A stretch of DNA of 64,000 nt, taken from positions 62,001 to 126,000 of the forward strand of contig NZ_JOFL01000015.1 of the NCBI RefSeq assembly GCF_000719265.1. Reading direction: 5' to 3'. The DNA is from Streptomyces roseoverticillatus (GTDB lineage: Bacteria > Actinomycetota > Actinomycetes > Streptomycetales > Streptomycetaceae). Position 1 is the stretch's first letter, and every line of letters begins with the position of its first letter. Below the pieces are notes generated by a model. The model had not been told where the DNA came from. It worked only from the letters and a program-made list of their open reading frames with translations, and ran no database searches. The translations under genes and the position numbers were made by a program. Below are positions 17,234 through 25,851 of the stretch, in pieces.

Positions 17234-18841
17234 ATGACAACCCCGCAGAGCGTTCCGACCCTGGGAACGCACCCGGCTGCCGGCGCCAACCCGGGCCGCG
17301 CCGAGACCCGGGAACGGCTGTCCAAGGCGACGTACGACCTCCTGGTGATCGGTGGCGGCATCCTGGGCACCTCGGTGGCCTGGCACGCCGCGCAGTCCGG
17401 CCTGCGGGTCGCGATGGTGGACGCCGGCGACTTCGCCGGCGCCACCTCCTCCGCCTCCTCCAAGCTGGTCCACGGCGGTCTGCGCTACCTGCAGACCGGC
17501 GCGGTCAAGCTGGTCGCGGAGAACCACCACGAGCGGCGGGTGCTGGCCAAGGACGTGGCCCCGCACCTGGTCAACCCGCTCACCTTCTACCTGCCCGTGT
17601 ACAAGGGCGGCCCGGTCGGCGCGGCCAAGCTCGGCGCCGGTGTCTTCGCCTACTCGGCGCTGTCCGCCTTCGGCGACGGCGTGGGCAAGGTGATCTCCCC
17701 GGCGAAGGCCAAGGCCGACAACCCCGGTCTGCGCACGGACAACCTGAAGGCCGTCGCGGTCTACTACGACCACCAGATGAACGACTCCCGCGTGGCCGTC
17801 ATGACGGTCCGTGCGGCGGTCGAGTCCGGTGCCGTGGTGCTCAACCACGCCGAGGTGACCGGCCTGCGCTTCACGCACGGCAAGGTCACCGGCGCCGAGC
17901 TCAAGGACCGCCTGGACGGCACCGAGTTCGGCATCGACGCGCGCGTCGTCCTCAACGCCACCGGCCCGTGGGTGGACCACCTGCGCAAGCTGGAAGACAA
18001 GGGCGCCGCGCCGTCGATCCGCCTCTCCAAGGGCGCGCACATCGTGATGAAGCGCAAGTCGCCGTGGAAGGCCGCCATGGCCACCCCGATCGACAAGTAC
18101 CGCATCACCTTCGCCCTGCCGTGGGAGGACCAGCTGCTGCTGGGCACCACGGACACCCAGTACGAGGGCGACCCGGCGGACGTGCGCGCCACCGAGGCGG
18201 ACATCCAGCAGATCCTCGACGAGGCGGCGTTCTCCATCCAGGACGCGGACCTCGACCGCGACCTCATGACGTACGCCTTCGCCGGCCTGCGCGTGCTGCC
18301 CGGCGGTCCGGGCGACGTCTCCCAGGCCAAGCGCGAGACGGTCGTCTCCGAGGGCAAGGGCGGCATGCTCTCCGTCGCCGGCGGCAAGTGGACGACCTAC
18401 CGCCACATCGGCCGCACGGTCATGAAGAAGCTCGCCCAGGTGCCCGGCAGCCCGCTGACCGAGGACATGGAGCCCATCTCCAGCCTCGTCCGCCGCACCC
18501 CGCTGCCCGGCGTCGCCAACCCCAACGCGGTCGCCCACCGCCTGCTCGTCGACCGCGAGCCCGGCACCCGCATGGACCCGCTGACCGCCCGCCACCTCGC
18601 CTCGCACTACGGCTCGCTGTCCTTCGACATCGCGCGCCTGGTCAACGAGAACCCCGAGCTCGGCGAGCGCATCCACCCCGACGGCCCGGAGATCTGGGCC
18701 CAGGTCGTCTACGCCCGCGACCACGAGTGGGCCGAGACCGTCGACGACGTCCTGCGCCGCCGCACGACCCTGACCATCCGCGGCCTGGACGACGAAAACG
18801 TCCGTGCCCGGGTCAAGGACATGCTGGCCGACCAGGGCTGA
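17234..18841 (+). CDS. glpD: FAD-dependent glycerol-3-phosphate dehydrogenase
   Basis: 535 aa. The FAD-binding dinucleotide fold begins at DLLVIGGGILGTSVA (GGGILG at 40-45), followed by SSASSKLVHGGLRYLQ, the family signature near residues 74-89. Substrate and FAD contacts GTTDTQYEGDP and VAGGKWTTYR are present. The C-terminal alpha-helical DAO_C domain is complete. It oxidises glycerol-3-phosphate to dihydroxyacetone phosphate at the membrane, passing electrons to quinone. Last gene of the gyl operon, followed by a strong hairpin. Confidence 0.95.
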   Translation: MTTPQSVPTLGTHPAAGANPGRAETRERLSKATYDLLVIGGGILGTSVAWHAAQSGLRVAMVDAGDFAGATSSASSKLVHGGLRYLQTGAVKLVAENHHERRVLAKDVAPHLVNPLTFYLPVYKGGPVGAAKLGAGVFAYSALSAFGDGVGKVISPAKAKADNPGLRTDNLKAVAVYYDHQMNDSRVAVMTVRAAVESGAVVLNHAEVTGLRFTHGKVTGAELKDRLDGTEFGIDARVVLNATGPWVDHLRKLEDKGAAPSIRLSKGAHIVMKRKSPWKAAMATPIDKYRITFALPWEDQLLLGTTDTQYEGDPADVRATEADIQQILDEAAFSIQDADLDRDLMTYAFAGLRVLPGGPGDVSQAKRETVVSEGKGGMLSVAGGKWTTYRHIGRTVMKKLAQVPGSPLTEDMEPISSLVRRTPLPGVANPNAVAHRLLVDREPGTRMDPLTARHLASHYGSLSFDIARLVNENPELGERIHPDGPEIWAQVVYARDHEWAETVDDVLRRRTTLTIRGLDDENVRARVKDMLADQG

Positions 18842-18860
18842 TCCGCCGGTACCTGCCGCG

Positions 18861-18901
18861 GCCCCGGGGGCGGGACACCCTGCGTGTCCCGCCCCCGGGG
18901 C
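18861..18901 (+). terminator. terminator of the glycerol operon
   Basis: A perfect 18-bp stem (18861-18878 with 18884-18901), 5-nt loop, then a CCCCTTTTC tract, 20 bp after the glpD stop. Confidence 0.85.
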
Positions 18902-18971
18902 GTCCCCTTTTCGCCACAGGGCAACTGACCTGCTCTTTTTGTCGTCCCTAAGAGAAAACGAGGGGGACGAG

Positions 18972-20036
18972 ATGAAGAAGCAGGCCGGCCGGGCCCTGGC
19001 GGCCAGACTGCGCGCATGGCGCCCGCGCAGGAAGACGGCGATACGGGTCGTACTGGCCCTCGTCCTGGTCGTGCTGGCACCCGTCGTCGCGGCGGGCAGC
19101 GTGCTGCGAGCCTCGTACGCCGGAACGCCCGCCGCCGACGCCGTCACCCGCGGCCGCGACGCCGTATGGCTCGGCCACGCGTGGCTCGACGGACGGCGCG
19201 GGCCCGCGGACATCGCCGCGCTCAAACGCAACCTCGCCGGCACCGGCATGCGCGACCTGTACATCCACGCGGGCCCGCTGGAGCACGACGGCACCCTGCC
19301 CGCCACCGCCTACCCGGACGCCCGCCGGATGATCGGCGTCCTGCACCGCGAACTGCCCGGCGTCCGCATCCAGGCCTGGCTGGGCGACAAGCTGGTGCGC
19401 CCCGGCGAGGGCTCGGGCGGCCTGCGCCTGGACGACCCGCGGGCCCGCGCCGCCGTCGTCGAGAGCGCGCGGCAGGTGATGCGGGCCGGCTTCGAGGGCG
19501 TCCACCTCGACGTCGAACCCGTCCGCACCGGCGACCGCGGCTTCCTCGCCCTGCTGGGCGCCCTGCACCCGGCGGTGCGGGGCGCCGGGGGAGTGCTGTC
19601 GGTCGCCGCCCAGCAGATCGACCCGGTGCCCGCGATGCACGCCGCCGCCCGCCTGGCCGGCAGCCCCAAGTGGTGGACGCAGCGCTACTTCGCCCAGGTC
19701 GCGCGCCGCACCGACCAGATCGCGGTCATGTCGTACGACACGGCCCTGCCCGTCGAGAGCCTCTACGGCGGCTACGTCGCCCGGCAGACGGAGCTCGCCC
19801 TGCAGGTCACGCCCGCCGGCACCGACCTGCTGATGGGCCTGCCCTTCTACCACACGGACGATCTCGGCCACCACGGTCACGCCGAGACGGCCGCGGCGGC
19901 CGTCCGCGGAGCGCGGCTCGGCCTGTCCCGCGAGGACCACGGCCGCACGCACTTCGGACTGGCGCTCTACGTGGACTTCGCCGCCACCGAGGACGACTGG
20001 CGCGCCTATCGGAACGGTTGGGGCGCAAGGGGCTGA
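18972..20036 (+). CDS. membrane-anchored GH18-like (TIM-barrel) protein
   Basis: 354 aa from ATG 18972 (AGGGGGAC upstream). Residues about 1-22 are basic (KKQAGRALAARLRAWRPRRK) and a single hydrophobic helix covers about 26-45, giving an uncleaved anchor with the rest outside. The exported part resembles glycoside hydrolase family 18 and related sugar-binding barrels: FEGVHLDVEPV (about 167-177) matches the beta-4 strand whose Glu is catalytic, though the classic DxxDxDxE is reduced to HLDVEP. QIAVMSYDT and GLPFYHTDD match later strands. Substrate unknown; a cell-wall or chitooligosaccharide role is conceivable. It is monocistronic. Confidence 0.65.
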   Translation: MKKQAGRALAARLRAWRPRRKTAIRVVLALVLVVLAPVVAAGSVLRASYAGTPAADAVTRGRDAVWLGHAWLDGRRGPADIAALKRNLAGTGMRDLYIHAGPLEHDGTLPATAYPDARRMIGVLHRELPGVRIQAWLGDKLVRPGEGSGGLRLDDPRARAAVVESARQVMRAGFEGVHLDVEPVRTGDRGFLALLGALHPAVRGAGGVLSVAAQQIDPVPAMHAAARLAGSPKWWTQRYFAQVARRTDQIAVMSYDTALPVESLYGGYVARQTELALQVTPAGTDLLMGLPFYHTDDLGHHGHAETAAAAVRGARLGLSREDHGRTHFGLALYVDFAATEDDWRAYRNGWGARG

Positions 20037-20174
20037 GGAAGAGCCCGTACAGGGGCTGCGACCGGGCCGCGGGGAGGTCGTAGTCTTGGGGTCGCACAAC
20101 AGAGCAGCAGAAGAATCCGCAAGGAACAGCAACCGGAGCCACCGTGCGGGGGCCCGGTCGGAAGGAGGCGCTGG

Positions 20175-21146
20175 GTGATCGAGCTTGAGGGGGTACCCGA
20201 GCTGATCGACCCGGTCATGATCTGTGCCTTCGAGGGCTGGAACGACGCGGGGGACGCTGCTTCCAGCGCGGTCGCGCACCTGGAGCGGGAGTGGAAGGGC
20301 GAGGTGTTCGGCGCGCTCGACGCCGAGGACTACTACGACTTCCAGGTCAACCGCCCCACGGTCTGGCTCGACGGCGGGGTCCGCAAGGTCACGTGGCCGA
20401 CGACCAGGCTGTCCGTCGTGCGCACCGGCGGCGACGGCAAGGGGGCACCGCGCGACCTCGTGCTGGTGCGCGGCATCGAGCCCAGCATGCGCTGGCGCTC
20501 GTTCTGCAACGAGATCCTGGGCTTCGCCCACGAGCTCGGCGTGGAGCTGGTGGTCGTCCTGGGCTCGCTGCTCGGGGACACCCCGCACACGCGGCCCGTG
20601 CCGGTCAGCGGCGTCACCTCCGACCCCGACCTCGCGCGGACCATGGACCTGGAGGAGTCCCGCTACGAGGGCCCGACCGGGATCGTCGGCATCCTCCAGG
20701 AGGCCTGCACCCACGCCGGAGTCCCGGCGGTGAGCCTGTGGGCGGCCGTCCCGCACTACGTCTCGCAGCCGCCGAACCCGAAGGCCACCCTGGCGCTCCT
20801 GAACCGCCTGGAGGACCTGATCGACCTGCGCATCCCGCTCGGCGAGCTGCCGGAGGACGCGCGGGCCTGGCAGCTGGGCGTCGACCAGCTGGCGGCCGAG
20901 GACAGCGAGGTCGCCGAGTACGTGCAGTCCCTGGAGGAGGCGCGCGACACGGCCGACCTGCCGGAGGCCTCCGGAGAGGCCATCGCACGCGAGTTCGAGC
21001 GCTATCTGCGCCGCCGCGACCCGCAGTCCGGCGACGGCTCGTACCTGCGCGACACCACCAGCGGGCGCACGCGCCCGCAGCGGTCGCCGAAGGACGAGGG
21101 GACGGTGCCCGAGGAGGAGACCGAGAGCCCCGAGGACGAGGCCTGA
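20175..21146 (+). CDS. PAC2-family protein (proteasome-assembly-chaperone-like)
   Basis: 323 aa from GTG 20175, with AAGGAGG 8-14 nt upstream. The PAC2 fold is recognisable from MICAFEGWNDAGDAASSAVAHL at the N-terminus and WPTTRLSVVRTGG, VVVLGSLLGDTPHTRPVPVSG and ALLNRLEDLIDL further on. The last 60 residues are charged and acidic (EEETESPEDEA), probably disordered. Eukaryotic and archaeal relatives chaperone 20S proteasome assembly; actinobacterial members are common but uncharacterised. A PAC2 gene (Rv2125) also lies near metH and the proteasome in M. tuberculosis, so the association is old. Function here is inferred only from family. Confidence 0.85.
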   Translation: MIELEGVPELIDPVMICAFEGWNDAGDAASSAVAHLEREWKGEVFGALDAEDYYDFQVNRPTVWLDGGVRKVTWPTTRLSVVRTGGDGKGAPRDLVLVRGIEPSMRWRSFCNEILGFAHELGVELVVVLGSLLGDTPHTRPVPVSGVTSDPDLARTMDLEESRYEGPTGIVGILQEACTHAGVPAVSLWAAVPHYVSQPPNPKATLALLNRLEDLIDLRIPLGELPEDARAWQLGVDQLAAEDSEVAEYVQSLEEARDTADLPEASGEAIAREFERYLRRRDPQSGDGSYLRDTTSGRTRPQRSPKDEGTVPEEETESPEDEA

Positions 21147-21304
21147 GGCGGCTCAGGCGGCTGAGGCGGTGACCTGAGGCGCCCGGGCCGCGGCCCGGGG
21201 CCCGGGGCCGCCGTGGCGGGGGGTCCGAGGGGCCCCCGATGTGACGAACCTCCGATATTGAAGAGACGTCCGCAACCGTCCGCCGTACACTTGTCGGTCC
21301 GGTG

Positions 21305-21350
21305 AAGGCCGGTTCGCACAGCCCCGCCGTGGGCCGCGCGAGCCGGCCTT
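21305..21350 (+). promoter_or_regulatory. leader hairpin upstream of HAD hydrolase
   Basis: A 13-bp stem (21305-21317 with 21338-21350, one G-T wobble) ends 12 nt before the AGGAGG of the next gene. TACACT at 21286-21291 is a possible -10, which would put the hairpin in the 5' leader. It may be an attenuator or simply a terminator for the PAC2 gene. Confidence 0.4.
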
Positions 21351-21377
21351 CTCGTCCCCTCAGGAGGTGTGCCCCGG

Positions 21378-22091
21378 ATGACCAGCAGCATCCCCGTTGC
21401 CCCGCCCCGTGCGGCCGCGGGATCCGCCCTGCAGGCGGTCCTGCTCGACATGGACGGCACCCTCGTCGACACGGAGGGCTTCTGGTGGGAGGTGGAGGTC
21501 GCCGTCTTCGCCGAGCTGGGCCACCAGCTGCTGGAGGAGTACCGCGAGGTCGTCGTCGGCGGCCCGATGGCGCGCAGCGCCTCCTTCCTCATCCAGGCCA
21601 CGGGCGCGAAGATCGCCCTGACGGAGCTCACCGTCCTGCTCAACGCGCGCTTCTCCGAGATGATCGGGCGCGGGGTGCCGCTGATGCCGGGCGCCCGGCG
21701 GCTGCTCGCCGAGCTCGCCGCCCACAAGATCCCCGCCGCCCTGGTCTCGGCCTCGCACCGGGAGATCATCGACCGCGTGCTGCTCACCCTGGGCCCGGAG
21801 AACTTCGCGCTGACCGTCGCGGGCGACGAGACCGAGCGCACCAAGCCGTACCCCGACCCGTATCTGCTGGCGGCCGCCCGGCTCGGGGCCGAGCCCGGGC
21901 GGTGCGCGGTCGTGGAGGACACCCTGACCGGGGTGACGGCCGCGGAGGCGGCCGGCTGCCGGGTGGTGGCGGTGCCGTCCGTGGCGCCCATCCCGCCCGC
22001 CTCCGGGCGGACCGTCGTCGGCTCTCTCGAGGAAGTGGATCTCGGGTTTCTCCGCGGTCTGATCACGGGAATGCACCGGCCCGTGCACTGA
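21378..22091 (+). CDS. HAD-superfamily hydrolase (subfamily IA phosphatase-like)
   Basis: 237 aa from ATG 21378, 9 nt after AGGAGGT; an in-frame GTG at 21369 is too close to that site. Motif I is D24-M-D26-G-T (LLDMDGTLVDT), motif II is the serine of ALVSASHRE, motif III is Lys in ERTKPYPDPY, and motif IV is VVEDTLTGVTAAEAAGC. A helical cap lies between about residues 35 and 100. The set matches small-molecule phosphatases such as beta-phosphoglucomutase-like or GS1-type HADs. The substrate cannot be derived from context. Confidence 0.88.
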   Translation: MTSSIPVAPPRAAAGSALQAVLLDMDGTLVDTEGFWWEVEVAVFAELGHQLLEEYREVVVGGPMARSASFLIQATGAKIALTELTVLLNARFSEMIGRGVPLMPGARRLLAELAAHKIPAALVSASHREIIDRVLLTLGPENFALTVAGDETERTKPYPDPYLLAAARLGAEPGRCAVVEDTLTGVTAAEAAGCRVVAVPSVAPIPPASGRTVVGSLEEVDLGFLRGLITGMHRPVH

Positions 22092-22504
22092 GCGTGCCAC
22101 GCAGAAAGTTCAAGGAACTCTGGGCGCCGGAACGAGTGTTTTCCGTGACGAATGCGGTGACTTAATTCCCGCAGCCGCGGGAAAGTCGCCCGAGTGACCT
22201 TCGTCACCGCATGCGACGGCGGTGTGTACGGAAACGATCACCCGGTGGTGTCTTCCCGGAGGTTGAAGCGCACCCTTGTGTCCCGATTGGTGATCGAGTG
22301 CGTGAATCGTTCCGGCATCCGGATATCGGTGAAACCCGCCGCTGTTATCGCCGCGTGATATCGCGTCAACTTCTCCGTGTTCCGGTGGCACCGGCCCCCG
22401 GCACTAATCTTTTCGCGAGAACTTCACGGCTTGCCCGTGGGCCCGCCCACCAGTCCTCGGTAGGGTCCCGGGAACCGAACGCATCACAGGGAGAACCCCA
22501 CACA
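22092..22504. other. 413-bp intergenic region before the binding-protein pair
   Basis: No supported gene. It is visibly less GC-rich than its surroundings. TTCCCGC and GCGGGAA around AGCC (near 22166-22183) form a small hairpin that may end HAD transcription. TAGGGT near 22462 could be a -10 for the following lipoprotein, whose site GGGAG is at 22490. Confidence 0.4.
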
Positions 22505-24103
22505 ATGAACCGCAAGACGTTGGTGCTGCCGACCGTGGCAGCCCTGCTGGCCCCCGTGCTCGTCGCCTGCGGCGGGAGCGACGGAGCCGGCAAGGGCGGC
22601 GGCGCCATCGTCGTCGGCACCACCGACCGGTTCGAGGAGACCACGGACGCCCCCGCGCCGTTCGACCCGGCCGCCGCGTACGACATCGGCGTCTGGAACG
22701 TTCTCCACAGCACTTTCCAGACCCTGCTGCGGCTGCCCCGCTCCGGCACCACCCCGGTCCCCGACGCCGCGTCCAAGTGCTCCTGGGGCGACCGCAAGAA
22801 CGAGCAGTTCCGCTGCACCCTGCGCAGCGGCCTGAAGTTCTCCAACGGGCACGCGCTCACGGCCGAGGACGTCAAGTTCTCCATCGACCGCGCCCGCGCC
22901 ATCAACTTCGAGAACGGCCCGGTCTCGCTGCTCAGCAACATCGACCGGGTGGAGACGCCGGGCGAGCTGGAGGTCGTCTTCCAGCTGAAGACGCCCGACG
23001 CGACCTTCCCGCAGAAGATCGCCACCCCGGCCGCCGCCATCGTCGACGCCGAGTCCTACGACAAGAACAAGCTCGACAACGGCTTCAAGGTCGTCGGCTC
23101 CGGCCCGTACACGCTGCAGACCGAGGAGAAGGACGGCCGCGTCGTCAAGGCCGTGCTCAACCGCAACAAGGACTACCAGGGCGCCGTCCAGCCGCAGAAC
23201 GACAAGGTCGAGATGCGCTTCTACGACGACTCCCGGTCGATGGAGAAGGCCCTCAAGTCGGGCGACATCGACATCATGAACCGCACCCTGTCCCCGGACC
23301 AGGTCAGCCGCCTGCGCGGGGACGCGAGCAAGGACGTCAAGCTGCTCGAGGCCCCCGGCCAGGAGATCAGCTACCTCGCCTTCAACACCGACGACCCGAC
23401 GGTGAAGAACAAGGCCGTCCGCCAGGCCATGGCCCAGGTCGTCGACCGCGCGGCGCTGGCCCGCGACTCCTACGACCGCACCAACGACCCGCTGTACTCT
23501 CTCGTGCCCATGGGCATCACCGGTCACCAGAACTCGTTCTCCAACAAGTACGGCGACCCCAGCGCGGAGAAGGCCCGCGGCATCCTGCGCTCCGGCAACG
23601 TCAGCACCCCCGTGCCGCTCACCCTCACCTACACCACCGACCACTACGGTGAGGCCACCGAGAAGTCCTTCAAGACCCTGCAGAAGCAGCTGAACGACAG
23701 CGGTCTGTTCAGCGTCAAGCTCCAGGGCAAGGAGTGGTCCGAGTTCCGTCCCGAGGCCGCCGCCGGCAAGTACGCCGTCTACGGCATGGGCTGGTTCCCC
23801 GACTTCCCGGACGCCGACAACTTCGTCGCCCCGTTCATCGGCAAGGACAACTTCCTCCGCTCGCCGTACCGGAACAACAAGATCAGCAACGAGCTGATCC
23901 CGGACTCCCGCGAGGCCGCGCAGCGCGAGTCGGCGGCCAAGTACTTCCAGCAGGCTCAGGACATCGTCGCCGAGGAGGTGCCGGTGCTGCCGCTGTGGCA
24001 GGGCAAGCAGTACGTGGCGGCCCGGGAGAACATCACCGGTGCCGAGTGGGCGCTCAACTCCGCCTCCGAGATGCAGCCGTGGGAACTCGCCCGCGGCGTG
24101 TGA
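22505..24103 (+). CDS. family-5 extracellular solute-binding lipoprotein (oligopeptide type), copy 1
   Basis: 532 aa from ATG 22505 with GGGAG upstream. The signal sequence MNRKTLVLPTVAALLAPVLVAC ends in a lipobox with lipidated Cys22. The mature part matches SBP_bac_5 proteins: KFSNGHALTAEDVKFSIDRA, the signature (about 110-129), and FNTDDPTVKNKAVRQAMAQVVDRAAL. It binds peptides or similar solutes and delivers them to an ABC importer. No permease or ATPase gene is adjacent, so it must work with a transporter elsewhere. The next gene is a clear paralogue with the same segment order (FPQKIA, VGSG, GITGH, LPLWQGKQY). Confidence 0.9.
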   Translation: MNRKTLVLPTVAALLAPVLVACGGSDGAGKGGGAIVVGTTDRFEETTDAPAPFDPAAAYDIGVWNVLHSTFQTLLRLPRSGTTPVPDAASKCSWGDRKNEQFRCTLRSGLKFSNGHALTAEDVKFSIDRARAINFENGPVSLLSNIDRVETPGELEVVFQLKTPDATFPQKIATPAAAIVDAESYDKNKLDNGFKVVGSGPYTLQTEEKDGRVVKAVLNRNKDYQGAVQPQNDKVEMRFYDDSRSMEKALKSGDIDIMNRTLSPDQVSRLRGDASKDVKLLEAPGQEISYLAFNTDDPTVKNKAVRQAMAQVVDRAALARDSYDRTNDPLYSLVPMGITGHQNSFSNKYGDPSAEKARGILRSGNVSTPVPLTLTYTTDHYGEATEKSFKTLQKQLNDSGLFSVKLQGKEWSEFRPEAAAGKYAVYGMGWFPDFPDADNFVAPFIGKDNFLRSPYRNNKISNELIPDSREAAQRESAAKYFQQAQDIVAEEVPVLPLWQGKQYVAARENITGAEWALNSASEMQPWELARGV

Positions 24104-24148
24104 GGCACCCAGCCGTCAGACCGGTTCTGCCGACGACCTGTTCACGAT

Positions 24149-24166
24149 TTGTTCAGAGACGAACAA
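24149..24166 (+). promoter_or_regulatory. TTGTTC-N6-GAACAA palindrome at the start of SBP copy 2
   Basis: A perfect 6-bp inverted repeat whose right arm runs into AAGGAA, the nearest Shine-Dalgarno-like sequence. It could be an operator or an mRNA hairpin masking the ribosome site, separating expression of the two binding proteins. Confidence 0.4.
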
Positions 24167-24188
24167 GGAAACTGTGAGGAACGTGCAC

Positions 24189-25778
24189 GTGAGGAAACGT
24201 GACCAGTGGCTTGCCGCCCCGCTCGGTGCGGGGCTCGCCGCCGCCCTGCTCACCGGGTGCGGTTCGGAAGACGGCAATGCCGGCGGCACCGGTGAGTCGG
24301 TGGTCATGGGGATGTCCGACGAGGTCGTGTCCACCGACCCGGCATCCGGTTACGACCCGGGCTCCTGGATTGTGTTCAACAACATCTTCCAGTCGCTGAT
24401 GAGCTTCCCCAAGGGGAGCACCATCCCCCAGCCCGACGCCGCCGACAAGTGCAGCTTCAAGGACGAGAGCAGCACCGTCTACCAGTGCACCCTCAAGGAG
24501 GGGCTCAAGTTCAGCAACGGCCACGACCTCACCTCCGAGGACGTCGCCTACTCCTTCAACCGCACCCTGAAGATCAATGACAAGAAGGGTCCCGCCTCGG
24601 CCCTGCTGTCCTCGATCAAGAACATCAGGACGCCGGACAAGCTGAACGTCGTCTTCGAGCTCAAGCGCTCCGACGCCACCTTCCCGCAGAAGATCGCCTC
24701 GGGCGCCGGCTCGATCGTGGACCACCAGGAGTACCCCGCGGACAAGCTCCGCACGGACGGCAAGGCTGTCGGCTCCGGTGTCTACAAGCTGGACTCGTAC
24801 GACGAGAAGCAGGCCAAGTTCTCGGTCAACAAGGACTACAAGGGCAGTGCGGTCGTCCAGAACCGCGGCGTGACGATGAAGCTCTTCCACGGCGAGCAGG
24901 CCGCGCTGAAGGACGCCGTCCAGAAGGGCGACATCGACCTCGCCTACCGTGGTCTCGCCATGAAGGACATCGCCGACCTCGACGCCGCGGCCGGCAAGCA
25001 CAACCTCAAGGTCGTCGAGGGCACCAGCGCCGAGGTCCAGCACCTGGTGTTCAACACCAAGGACCCGGTCGTCGGCAAGACCGGCGTCCGCAAGGCCATC
25101 GCCTACCTGATCGACCGCAGCGCCCTCGTCCGCGACGTCTACAAGCGCACCGCCGAGCCGCTGTACTCGATCGTCCCCAGCGGCATCACCGGTCACAAGA
25201 CCTCGTTCTACGACGCCTACGGCGACCGGCCGCAGCAGGACAAGGCCGCCGCCGCCCTGAGCTCCGCCGGCATCAAGGACAAGGTCAAGCTCACCCTGTG
25301 GGCCACCCCGGTCCGCTACGGCCCCGGCACCGTCCCGGAGTTCCAGGAGATCGCCAAGCAGCTCAACAAGAGCGGCCTCTTCGAGGCGGACGTGAAGTCC
25401 GTCCCGCTGGAGGAGTACGAGCAGGGCATCGCCGCCGGCAAGTACGGCGTCTACGTGAAGGGCTGGGTCCCCGACTACCCGGACCCGGACAACTTCACGG
25501 CGCCCTTCTTCGGCGAGGACAACGTGGTCTCCAACAACTACGATTCCAAGGAGATCACCAGCCGCATCCTGGCCACCGCCGCCAACGGCAGCCGGCCCTC
25601 CACCGTCGGCGACTTCGCCAAGGTGCAGAACACCGTCGCCCAGGACGTGCCGCTCCTCCCGCTCTGGCAGGGCAAGCAGTACGCCGTGGCCGGCGAGCGC
25701 ATCTCCGGTCTCCAGTGGACCCTCGACGCCTCGACCGTCTTCCGATTCTGGGAGATCGGCAAGGCCTCGAAGGGCTGA
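24189..25778 (+). CDS. family-5 extracellular solute-binding lipoprotein, copy 2
   Basis: 529 aa from GTG 24189, chosen because GAGGA is 8 nt upstream and gives a compact signal peptide; in-frame GTGs at 24174 (after AAGGAA) and 24183 are alternatives. The lipobox LLTGC puts the lipidated Cys at residue 24. It shows the SBP_bac_5 signature LKFSNGHDLTSEDVAYSFNR, and ends with LPLWQGKQYAVAGERISGLQW, almost the same wording as copy 1. The pair lies 85 bp apart and probably arose by tandem duplication. Divergence in the ligand pocket regions suggests different specificity. Again no permease or ATPase adjoins. Confidence 0.9.
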   Translation: MRKRDQWLAAPLGAGLAAALLTGCGSEDGNAGGTGESVVMGMSDEVVSTDPASGYDPGSWIVFNNIFQSLMSFPKGSTIPQPDAADKCSFKDESSTVYQCTLKEGLKFSNGHDLTSEDVAYSFNRTLKINDKKGPASALLSSIKNIRTPDKLNVVFELKRSDATFPQKIASGAGSIVDHQEYPADKLRTDGKAVGSGVYKLDSYDEKQAKFSVNKDYKGSAVVQNRGVTMKLFHGEQAALKDAVQKGDIDLAYRGLAMKDIADLDAAAGKHNLKVVEGTSAEVQHLVFNTKDPVVGKTGVRKAIAYLIDRSALVRDVYKRTAEPLYSIVPSGITGHKTSFYDAYGDRPQQDKAAAALSSAGIKDKVKLTLWATPVRYGPGTVPEFQEIAKQLNKSGLFEADVKSVPLEEYEQGIAAGKYGVYVKGWVPDYPDPDNFTAPFFGEDNVVSNNYDSKEITSRILATAANGSRPSTVGDFAKVQNTVAQDVPLLPLWQGKQYAVAGERISGLQWTLDASTVFRFWEIGKASKG

Positions 25779-25795
25779 CCGGCCCCCACGCGAAA

Positions 25796-25828
25796 GTGCC
25801 CTCCCCCGGGACATCCGGGGGAGGGCAC
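25796..25828 (+). terminator. terminator after the binding-protein pair
   Basis: A perfect 14-bp stem (25796-25809 with 25815-25828) around GACAT, 17 bp after the stop. It also faces the convergent response-regulator gene at 25852. Confidence 0.8.
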
Positions 25829-25851
25829 CGTGCTTTCAGGGGCCGGGGCGG

